DNA of 54,769 nucleotides, taken from positions 1-54,769 of the forward strand of contig CAYNEO010000024.1 in the NCBI GenBank assembly GCA_964396245.1, written 5' to 3'. This DNA comes from CAYNEO01 sp964396245 (GTDB taxonomy: Bacteria; Zixibacteria; MSB-5A5; GN15; FEB-12). A program made the translations under genes and the position numbers. A model generated the notes under the pieces. That model worked only from the letters and a program-made list of their open reading frames with translations, ran no database searches and had not been told where the DNA came from. The first letter of the stretch is position 1, and every line of letters starts with the position of its first letter. Below, piece after piece: positions 14,941 to 22,560 of this stretch.

Positions 14941-17226
14941 ATGACATACCAGATTCCCGGACAACTCTTGATTCTCTTCGCGCTGGCAACTAACCTGATA
15001 GCCGGTTTCGCGTTTCTCATGCTCTCCCGAGGAAAACTCAACTGGGAAAGCCTCGCAAAACGGGGTTATGCACTTTTCACCGTGTTTGCCGGCCTCGCCC
15101 TGGCTTATCTCTTCTACCTGTTTTTCAGCCACAACTACGCTTTCAAGTACGTCTATCAATACTCGCAGAAAACCCAACCCTTCTTCTATGTCCTCTCGGC
15201 CGTCTGGGGGGGGCAGGAGGGTACTTACCTCCTGTGGCTCTTCCTCAATGCAATCTTCGGCTACATTATCATCAAGAAGGGCGGCGAGTATAGAAATGCC
15301 GCGATGGTCGTCTACTCAGTCATCAACCTGTTTTTCCTGTTGATTCTGACACGCCTGTCGCCGTTCGCTCTTCTGCCGTTTGCCGCCGATAACGGTCTCG
15401 GGCTAAATCCGTTATTGCGGGACCCGTGGATGGTCATCCACCCGCCGGTTGTATTCGTGGGCTATGCCATGGCCTCAGTGCCCTTCGCCATCGTGGTCGC
15501 TGCCCTGTTCAAGAACGATTACTCCAAGGTGAATCGGCTTATCTTCCCGTGGGTGGCAGTGACCGCGCTCATGCTGGCTGCGGGCAACATTCTCGGCGCT
15601 TTCTGGGCCTACAAAACCCTCGGCTGGGGCGGGTACTGGGGTTGGGACCCGGTGGAAAATTCGTCCTTTATTCCATGGATGATATCGCTCGCCCTCCTGC
15701 ACGGCCTGCTTATTGAAAAACGCTCCGGTGCCCTCCGAAGAACCAACATGCTGCTGAGCATGTTTGTCTTCTTGCTTGTCATATACGGTACTTTTCTGAC
15801 CCGAAGCGGAGTCCTGAGCGATTTCTCGGTCCACAGTTTTACTGACCTTGGCGTGAATGTCTTCCTGATCGGTTTCATGTTATTCTTCTTAGTGCTCTCA
15901 ATCGCCATGTTCGCGTACCGAGCCGTCTCGATTCCGAGTGAGCCGATGCGCTACAACGTATTCGGCAGGGACTTTTCGCTGTTCGCCGGGATGGTCCTGC
16001 TGTTTATCATCGGAGTTGTCACGCTCTTCTGGACTTCACTGCCCCTGACGACTACGGCCTTCACAAGTCAACCCCGGGCAGCCGATGTCGCTACCTACAA
16101 CGGTTTTGCACTCCCGCTGGCGGTAATAGTCTCTTTCTTCCTGACTCTGGCTCCTTTTGCACGTTTCGCAGATTTTCANNNNNNNNNNNNNNNNNNNNNN
16201 NNNNNNNNNNNNNNNNNNNNNNNNNNNNNNNNNNNNNNNNNNNNNNNNNNNNNNNNNNNNNNNNNNNNNNNNNNNNNNGTACATAACTACCTTTACATAC
16301 TGTTCTTCGCCACGGCCGCAATGGCCGCCACCTCCAATATTATCGCCGTCATCCGCCGACTGCCCGACAGGTGGCACGCAATCGGCGGTCAGCTAACCCA
16401 TTTTGGCTTCGGCCTTATGCTGATAGGAATTCTGGCGTCATCAGCCTTCGTAACTGCCCGCAAGGTTGTCATCCCGTTGGGAGGAGATAAAGAGGTCTTT
16501 GGCATCGACGTCGCGTACAATGGCATGGAAAACGCCATAACCTATCCCAACAATAGACTTCTCCTCACGCTCCATGAGGATAACAAAGCCATTCCGGCCC
16601 GACCGGAAATGTACTACTCGGAGCGCATGGATGGCCTCATGCGGAAGCCGTTCATCGAGCGGCGAGCGACTAAGGACCTGTACTTCTCGCCCGAGCAAAT
16701 CAAGGAACGCGAGAGTCACGACCAACTGACAATCAGCAAGGGGCAGACTGTTCCAACCGGACACTTTGATCTCACCTTTTCCGGCTTTACGATGGGCGAA
16801 CACGGTGAGTCAGGGAGCGGGGGAGTGACCGTAGTTGCCAATCTGCAACTGTCGACCGGCGATACGACTATTCAGGCCTCCCCGGCATTGAGCCAGGAAT
16901 CGGGCCCGGACGGCAACTCGTGGTTGGTGGACAAGCCCGCCCATGTGGTTATAGGCGGCACTGAGTACGATATTTCGATCAGCCATATTCTGGCCGATCA
17001 GGGCGCCGTGGTCTTGTCGATACCCCAGCTTGCCTCGGCGTCACATCCCGAAGAGCTCGTTCTCGATGTTTCCCGCATTCCGCTGATCAACCTTGTCTGG
17101 ATCGGTGCGATACTGATAATGCTCGGGACCCTGCTGAGCTTCCTCCGGCGCCGTGCGGAGCTGTATCAGCAGCCCAGGCCCGAGGAGGAGACTCGCCGCG
17201 CGGCTCCCAGTCCCACCAGATCGTAA
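14941..17226 (+). CDS. ccmF: Cytochrome c-type biogenesis protein CcmF (heme lyase subunit), interrupted by assembly gap
   Basis: About 761 codons including 100 unknown bases. It is a multi-spanning inner-membrane protein of the System I heme ligation complex, which attaches heme to CxxCH motifs in the periplasm. The WWD heme-handling motif is at residues 229-236 (WGGYWGWD, then PVENSSFIPW). It is preceded by WGGQEGTYLLW and followed by TFLTRSGVLSDFSVHSF, both typical of CcmF. A soluble periplasmic region (about 500-725) and a final membrane helix follow. The frame is the same on both sides of the gap. The ATG lacks a close ribosome site (GAAGGA is 14 nt away). No other ccm gene is adjacent, so the remaining System I genes must lie elsewhere. 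The many c-type cytochromes at 37-51 kb need this pathway. Confidence 0.92.
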   Translation: MTYQIPGQLLILFALATNLIAGFAFLMLSRGKLNWESLAKRGYALFTVFAGLALAYLFYLFFSHNYAFKYVYQYSQKTQPFFYVLSAVWGGQEGTYLLWLFLNAIFGYIIIKKGGEYRNAAMVVYSVINLFFLLILTRLSPFALLPFAADNGLGLNPLLRDPWMVIHPPVVFVGYAMASVPFAIVVAALFKNDYSKVNRLIFPWVAVTALMLAAGNILGAFWAYKTLGWGGYWGWDPVENSSFIPWMISLALLHGLLIEKRSGALRRTNMLLSMFVFLLVIYGTFLTRSGVLSDFSVHSFTDLGVNVFLIGFMLFFLVLSIAMFAYRAVSIPSEPMRYNVFGRDFSLFAGMVLLFIIGVVTLFWTSLPLTTTAFTSQPRAADVATYNGFALPLAVIVSFFLTLAPFARFADFXXXXXXXXXXXXXXXXXXXXXXXXXXXXXXXXXXVHNYLYILFFATAAMAATSNIIAVIRRLPDRWHAIGGQLTHFGFGLMLIGILASSAFVTARKVVIPLGGDKEVFGIDVAYNGMENAITYPNNRLLLTLHEDNKAIPARPEMYYSERMDGLMRKPFIERRATKDLYFSPEQIKERESHDQLTISKGQTVPTGHFDLTFSGFTMGEHGESGSGGVTVVANLQLSTGDTTIQASPALSQESGPDGNSWLVDKPAHVVIGGTEYDISISHILADQGAVVLSIPQLASASHPEELVLDVSRIPLINLVWIGAILIMLGTLLSFLRRRAELYQQPRPEEETRRAAPSPTRS
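16179..16278. other. Assembly gap of 100 N
   Basis: Exactly 100 ambiguous bases inside ccmF. This is a conventional scaffold-gap length, so the true number of missing bases may differ even though the reading frame happens to continue. Confidence 0.98.
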
Positions 17227-17498
17227 ATCGCGACCCCGGGGCCAAAATTCTGGCGCCATGTCACGCCGGATCATCTGGAACAATCCGGCAAATGCCGGAT
17301 ATAATACTTTTTGAAGTCTATATTTCCGGGATTTTGGGTTTCCATCCCGATCATGTGACTTCACCGGGAGGTGTGAGGATTGATCCTTGACAGGTGTAAA
17401 CCATGCGAATATTTTCGACCACAATGCGACAGCCTTTCGATAGTCGCTTCCCTGCCATAGGGTAGTCGTGTCAATTTTCAAGTGAAAGGGTTTGAATC
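17227..17498. other. Intergenic region upstream of the ABC transporter operon
   Basis: About 272 bp with no gene seen. It must contain the promoter of the ABC operon, but no hexamer pair stands out. AAAGGG 8 nt before the ATG at 17499 is the likely ribosome site. Confidence 0.4.
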
Positions 17499-18263
17499 AT
17501 GATGGACGATGCGTCAGTAGCCATGATCGAAGCTTCCGGTCTGACAAAGTACTTCGGCGCGTTTGTGGCTATTGAGGATATTTCGTTCTCTATTCCCCGA
17601 GGGCAGATCGTGGCCTTCCTCGGGCCAAACGGCGCGGGAAAGACAACGACCATGAAAATCCTCAGCGGGTTCATGGCGCCGAGCAGGGGTACTGCCCGGA
17701 TTGCGGGGCTCGACGTGCTCGAACAGAGACTTGAAGCAGCCGAAAAACTCGGCTACTTACCGGAGAATGGTCCGCTCTACCTCGATATGACGCCAAAGGA
17801 GCTGCTTCGCTTTTTTGGCGAGGCCCGCGGACTCAAAAACAATCGACTCAACACCCGTCTCGATGCCATCGTGGAACAGGTCGGGCTGACCGACGTCCTC
17901 GAAAAACCGATCGGGAAACTCTCCCGCGGGTACCGTCAGCGCGTCGGTCTGGCGCAGGCGCTCCTGCATAACCCCGAGGTCCTCATCATGGATGAGCCGA
18001 CAGCCGGGCTGGATCCCAACCAGATCAGGGATTTCCGGGAAAACATCAAAGAACTTGGCAAGACCAAGACTATCTTGATCTCCACCCACATCCTCCAGGA
18101 AGTCGAGGCGATTGCTTCGCGCGTCTTACTGGTACATGAGGGCAAAATGAAGTTCGACGGCTCTCCGCAGGAGCTCAAGCGCGGCGGGTCGCTGGAGCAG
18201 ACATTCTACCAGATGACCGATTACGGCCGTGGCGCCCCGACGGTTGAAGGGGGGGCCGCATGA
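17499..18263 (+). CDS. ABC transporter ATP-binding protein (GldA/CcmA/DrrA type)
   Basis: A 254-residue ATPase of the ABC-2 exporter class. Walker A is GPNGAGKT (42-49), the signature is LSRGYRQRVG, Walker B is VLIMDEPTAGLDP, and the switch His is in ILISTHILQEVE. It pairs with the membrane protein encoded next, whose ATG overlaps its stop by 4 bp, so the two are translationally coupled. The combination with a GldG-type and a DUF4340-type protein downstream identifies it as the GldA-like subunit of a GldAFG-like complex. Related systems are linked to gliding or secretion in Bacteroidetes but are also widespread in non-gliding bacteria, so motility is not implied. A second ATG at 17523 is possible. 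Confidence 0.92.
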   Translation: MMDDASVAMIEASGLTKYFGAFVAIEDISFSIPRGQIVAFLGPNGAGKTTTMKILSGFMAPSRGTARIAGLDVLEQRLEAAEKLGYLPENGPLYLDMTPKELLRFFGEARGLKNNRLNTRLDAIVEQVGLTDVLEKPIGKLSRGYRQRVGLAQALLHNPEVLIMDEPTAGLDPNQIRDFRENIKELGKTKTILISTHILQEVEAIASRVLLVHEGKMKFDGSPQELKRGGSLEQTFYQMTDYGRGAPTVEGGAA

Positions 18264-20953
18264 AAAAGCTGAGCATTAATTGGAATCTGATCTGGGTCGT
18301 CTGCAAACGTGACCTGCGGTTGTACTTCAGCAACCCAACCGGCTACGTCTTCCTGACCATGTTCATCTTCCTCAGTGCGGCGGCAGCCTTCTGGCAGGAA
18401 CGCTTTTTCGCCAACAATCTTGCTAATCTCAATCAGCTCAATCTCCTGTTTCCTATAATACTGCTGTTTTTCATTCCGGCCCTGACCATGGGAATATGGG
18501 CCGACGAACGCAGGCAGGGAACCGATGAGTTGCTATTCACCCTGCCGGCCACCGATCTTGAAATTGTCCTTGGAAAATACTTCGCCCTTGTAGGCATATA
18601 TACCGGGGCGATTATCCTGTCGCTGAGCCACGTGATTGTCTTGTTCTGGCTTGGCAGTCCGGATATCGGCCTGATGATCGGTAATTACATCGGCTACTGG
18701 CTGATCGGTGCGTCGCTGTTATCATTGGGCATGCTGGCCTCTCTGCTGACCTCAAACACAACGATAGCCTTCATTCTGGGAGCTGCATTCAGTTCATTTT
18801 TCATCTTCGTGACTTCCGGCCAGTGGGTGTTCAGTGAATCGCTCCAGCATTTTCTCGCCCCTCTCGGAGTGTACGATTCCTTCAGCGACTTCTCCCGTGG
18901 AATTGTCAGCCTGTCCGGCCTTCTCTACTTTGGGTCACTGGCGGGCATTATGCTGTACCTCAACGTGATCCTTATCGGCCGCCGGCACTGGCGCAGAGAG
19001 ACCACCGGTTATCGCTACCCGCTCCATCAGACAGCGCGCGCCGTAGCGGTCGTCGTGGCGGTTATCAGTTTGAACGTAATTCTGGATCGGGCGGGCGTCC
19101 GGCTCGATGTCACCGCCGAACGAATGCACTCGCTGTCTGATCAAACCGAGCAACTCGTCAGGGAAGTTCCCAAAGACCGGCCCGTCTTTGTCCAGGCGTA
19201 CATCAGCCCGCAGGTGCCGAGAGAATATGTCGAGGTCCGCTCTAATTTGATCGGTACTCTCGAGGATATTAGCGCCGCGTCAGGCGGCCGGGTCCAGGTA
19301 TTAATTCACGATACCGAGCCGTATTCGCAGGAAGCTCGCGATGCTCGGGAGAAATTCAATATCACCCCGAGACAGGTCGTGACACAATCCAGCGCCCGCG
19401 CCACAACCGAGCAAGTGTACTGCGGCCTGGCAGTGACCTCGGGTCCCCGGGAGGAAGTGATCCCGTTTTTTGATCCCGGTCTACCGGTTGAATATGAACT
19501 GGTGCGCTCGATTCGTACGGTGGCCAACACCAACCGCAAGAAAGTCGGCGTCCTGACGACAGGGGTGAACCTGTTCGGCGGTTTCGACTTTCAATCCATG
19601 AGCAGCACGCCGGCATGGTCGATCATCTCCGAGCTGAAAAAACAATATGACGTCGTGCAGATATCGGCTAAAGAACCGATCACGGAGGAGCTCGACGGCC
19701 TTCTCGCGATTTTGCCATCATCGCTGCCGCAGAACGAAATGGACAATCTCAAAGATTACGTTCTCGCCGGTCACCCGACCCTGCTCATGATAGACCCGCT
19801 GCCGGTCGTGGATGTCGGGCTGTCGCCGATTTTGCCCAGCGATTTTCAATCCAGTCCGTTCCAACAGCAACAGCAGCAGAAACCACCGCCGAAAGGCGAT
19901 ATTAACGACTTCATGAAAGCGCTGGATATCAACTGGAATCCCTCCCAGGTTGTCTGGGACACCTATAACCCGCATCCTGACCTCGGCCAGATTCAGCCCG
20001 AGATCATCTTCGTGGGTGCCGGAAACGAAACCGCCGAGGCATTCAATGCCGATGAAAAAGCCAGCGCCGGACTGCAGGAGCTCGTGATGCTGTATCCGGG
20101 CTATTTCTTCAAAGGAAACGACGCGAGTTTCGAGTTCAAGCCGCTTTTGCGGACCGGACGGATTTCCGGCGTCGATCAATTCCAGCAGCTGGTACAGCGT
20201 TCATTCTTCGGCCTGAGCCTGAATCGCAATCCTCGCCGAAGCCAGACCCCTGATTCCTACATTCTGGCGGCTCACATCACCGGTCAGTCATCGGCCGGGG
20301 GAGAGACCGACACACTCGCACCCGAAACCACCATGCCGAAATCGGTCAATGCCATTGTCATTTCCGATGTCGATATGATTTCGGAGCAGTTCTTCACCCT
20401 CCGCCGTCAGGGCATGCAAAATGTCTCCTTTGATAACGTGACTTTTGTCCTGAACTGCATGGATGTTCTCGTCGGCGATGATTCCTTTATCGATCTGCGC
20501 AAGAAGCGGATCAAGCACCGGACTCTCGAAGCGGTCGAGGCGCGCACTCAGCAGTTTATTGAGCGCCGACTGAACGAAGAGAATACGGCCGAAGCAGAGG
20601 CACAGCAGGCCCTCGATGAGGCCCAACAGCGCCTCAACGAAAAGGTCACCGAGGTCCGCAACCGGACTGACCTCGATAACCAGACCAAGCAAATCATGGT
20701 GCAAAACCTTCAGGAGGTCGAGAATCGCAAATTCGAGGTAGTCAAGGCCAATATCGAGGCCAGGAAACAGGCGACCATCCAGGAAAGCCAGGAAAACGTC
20801 GAAGCCGCTATCAGCGGCATCCAGACCCGTATCAAGACGCTGGCAGTGGTTTTGCCGCCGGTTCCGGTGATCATTCTCGGAATGTTTGTCTTCGTTCGAC
20901 GGCGACAACGCGAACGCGAAGGGGCGGCCGCCGCGAGAAGGTTAAGGAGTTAA
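18260..20953 (+). CDS. Fusion of ABC-2 permease (GldF-like) and GldG-like periplasmic domain
   Basis: An 897-residue fusion. Residues 1-250 are an ABC-2 permease: VCKRDLRLYFSNPTGYVFL, then six hydrophobic segments including GIWADERRQGTDELLFTLP, a typical GldF motif. After a membrane segment near 260-275 comes a GldG-like extracytoplasmic domain (DVTAERMHSLSDQTEQLV, KFNITPRQVV, KKVGVLTTG, LDGLLAILPSSLP). Residues about 760-850 are Gln/Glu/Arg-rich and strongly coiled-coil. A final hydrophobic segment (VVLPPVPVIILGMFVFV) and an RRRQRERE tail close the protein. GldF and GldG are usually separate genes. A glutamine run (FQQQQQQK) with PP marks a flexible loop near 540. It forms the membrane part of the transporter with the upstream ATPase. 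The substrate is unknown. Confidence 0.88.
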   Translation: MKKLSINWNLIWVVCKRDLRLYFSNPTGYVFLTMFIFLSAAAAFWQERFFANNLANLNQLNLLFPIILLFFIPALTMGIWADERRQGTDELLFTLPATDLEIVLGKYFALVGIYTGAIILSLSHVIVLFWLGSPDIGLMIGNYIGYWLIGASLLSLGMLASLLTSNTTIAFILGAAFSSFFIFVTSGQWVFSESLQHFLAPLGVYDSFSDFSRGIVSLSGLLYFGSLAGIMLYLNVILIGRRHWRRETTGYRYPLHQTARAVAVVVAVISLNVILDRAGVRLDVTAERMHSLSDQTEQLVREVPKDRPVFVQAYISPQVPREYVEVRSNLIGTLEDISAASGGRVQVLIHDTEPYSQEARDAREKFNITPRQVVTQSSARATTEQVYCGLAVTSGPREEVIPFFDPGLPVEYELVRSIRTVANTNRKKVGVLTTGVNLFGGFDFQSMSSTPAWSIISELKKQYDVVQISAKEPITEELDGLLAILPSSLPQNEMDNLKDYVLAGHPTLLMIDPLPVVDVGLSPILPSDFQSSPFQQQQQQKPPPKGDINDFMKALDINWNPSQVVWDTYNPHPDLGQIQPEIIFVGAGNETAEAFNADEKASAGLQELVMLYPGYFFKGNDASFEFKPLLRTGRISGVDQFQQLVQRSFFGLSLNRNPRRSQTPDSYILAAHITGQSSAGGETDTLAPETTMPKSVNAIVISDVDMISEQFFTLRRQGMQNVSFDNVTFVLNCMDVLVGDDSFIDLRKKRIKHRTLEAVEARTQQFIERRLNEENTAEAEAQQALDEAQQRLNEKVTEVRNRTDLDNQTKQIMVQNLQEVENRKFEVVKANIEARKQATIQESQENVEAAISGIQTRIKTLAVVLPPVPVIILGMFVFVRRRQREREGAAAARRLRS

Positions 20954-20958
20954 TGCCC

Positions 20959-22296
20959 ATGAATGAGACGAAAAAAACTATCATCTTCGGCTCGGTAGCT
21001 GTCGTCCTGGCGGTTCTGGCTTTCATACTGGCGCCGAAACGTGTTACCCCCGAAGCCTTCGTTGACCAGGGCGAGCCCTTCTATCCGGAGTTCACCAACC
21101 CCAACGACGCTCAGACTCTTGAAGTTATAAGCTTCGATGAATCAACTGGTTCAGCACACCCATTTAAAGTAACATTTCAGGACGGCAGGTGGGTTATCCC
21201 CTCGCACTACGATTATCCTGCGGATGCCAAAGACCGGCTGGCCAAAACCGCCGCCGGTGTGATCGGCATCAAAAAGGATGACTACCGCACCGACAATGTG
21301 TCTGAATATGAGAGCCTCGGGGTGATCGATCCGCTCGATGAAACCGTCCCGGGACTCGCCGGAAGAGGCGAACGAGTTACCATCAAGGGCGCCAATGGCA
21401 AGGTTCTGGCAGATCTGATTATCGGCAAACCTGTGGAAGGCCACAAAGATATACGTTTTGTCCGGGTGCCTGACCAGAAGCGGGTTTACGCCTGCAGGAT
21501 GGATCTCGATATCTCCACCCGGTTCAAGGATTGGATCGATACCGACCTGCTCCAGGTCAACAGGTCCAAAATTGACAAGATTGTCCTGAACGACTACTCC
21601 ATCAACGAACGAACCGGTTCCGTGAACGAGAAAGACAACCTCGTTCTTTCTCGCAAGGACAACAAATGGCGTATCAACGGCCAGAAGAAGACCCAGGAGG
21701 TGGATTCGGCGAAGATACAGGCTGTACTCACGGCAATTGACTCGCTGATAATAGTTGGCGTTCGCCCCAAACCCGGGGGCCTCTCAGCCAGCCTTCAGGG
21801 AACCGGCGGCGAACAGCAGATATCGCAGTCTGATGTCTTCTCGCTTCGGAATAAGGGATTTTTCATCGCTCGAAACGGCCAGTTGATGTCTAATGAAGGC
21901 GAACTGGTGGTGTCCACCGCCGACGGAGTGGTCTACACGCTGCGATTCGGCGAGGTCACCGGTGATGCATCCGGCGATGACGGCAGCGGCCCGAATACAG
22001 GTGACAATCGATACCTGTTCGTAACGGCTAGATTCGAACCGTCACTGTTCCCGGAACCGCCGCTTCCGACGGACTCGACCTTTCTGGGGAAGGCCGACAG
22101 CCTGATGACTGATACCGACCGCGCCAACCGGCGCAAGCAGCAGGAGCATCAGCGCTGGGAATCGAATGTCAAAAGGGGCAGAGAAACCGCCGACAATCTC
22201 AATGCCCGTTTTGCCAACTGGTATTATGTCATCTCCGGTAAGAGCTTCGATCAACTCCGGCTGAAAAGATCGGACCTGCTCGCCGCTAAGTCCTGA
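20959..22296 (+). CDS. DUF4340-type membrane-anchored protein
   Basis: About 445 residues. I prefer ATG 20959 because AAGGAG lies 9 nt upstream. ATG 20953, which overlaps the previous stop, has only 3 nt spacing. The N-terminal segment IIFGSVAVVLAVLAFILAP is an uncleaved membrane anchor. The periplasmic part has repeated strands with the DUF4340 pattern (ISFDESTGSAHPFKVTFQDGRWVIP, here 8-mer strands with FKVTF and GRWVIPS, plus RFKDWIDTDLL and DNKWRING). The C-terminal region is charged and helical. DUF4340 proteins regularly follow GldF/GldG-type ABC genes, as here, and probably act with them in the envelope. The operon ends at a strong terminator. Confidence 0.8.
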   Translation: MNETKKTIIFGSVAVVLAVLAFILAPKRVTPEAFVDQGEPFYPEFTNPNDAQTLEVISFDESTGSAHPFKVTFQDGRWVIPSHYDYPADAKDRLAKTAAGVIGIKKDDYRTDNVSEYESLGVIDPLDETVPGLAGRGERVTIKGANGKVLADLIIGKPVEGHKDIRFVRVPDQKRVYACRMDLDISTRFKDWIDTDLLQVNRSKIDKIVLNDYSINERTGSVNEKDNLVLSRKDNKWRINGQKKTQEVDSAKIQAVLTAIDSLIIVGVRPKPGGLSASLQGTGGEQQISQSDVFSLRNKGFFIARNGQLMSNEGELVVSTADGVVYTLRFGEVTGDASGDDGSGPNTGDNRYLFVTARFEPSLFPEPPLPTDSTFLGKADSLMTDTDRANRRKQQEHQRWESNVKRGRETADNLNARFANWYYVISGKSFDQLRLKRSDLLAAKS

Positions 22297-22322
22297 AGCG
22301 AAAATACCTGATAAATCAGGCT

Positions 22323-22353
22323 TAAAGAGCCGGTCGAAAGACCGGCTCTTTTG
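22323..22353 (+). terminator. Rho-independent terminator of the ABC operon
   Basis: AAAGAGCCGGTC pairs perfectly with GACCGGCTCTTT around GAAA and is followed by T residues, 28 bp after the stop. Confidence 0.9.
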
Positions 22354-22389
22354 CAATTGTCGCTCAAGCACTTTGCCGCCGGTCTATCG

Positions 22390-22417
22390 TTGACAATCCG
22401 GTCGTTTTTTGTATATT
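22390..22417 (+). promoter_or_regulatory. Promoter of the cohesin-like/dockerin protein gene
   Basis: TTGACA (22390-22395), a 16-bp spacer, and TATATT (22412-22417). It leaves a leader of about 135 nt before the ATG at 22561. Confidence 0.6.
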
Positions 22418-22560
22418 GCTGTGAGCCTGGGAAGGACTGATGTACCGGCGACTTCGACCATCGGACCTGCCGACCGGACACCGTAGTTTTTCACATCTCC
22501 CTCGCCCGAAAACGAAAATCAGGTTCAGCCTATCGCCAATTGCGTGTCGGGAGGAATGTA

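Noticed and set aside
17499..22296. ABC genes considered as CcmA/CcmB because they follow ccmF
   Set aside because: The permease is GldF-like and fused to a GldG domain, and a DUF4340-type gene follows. A terminator-free gap of 272 bp separates them from ccmF.
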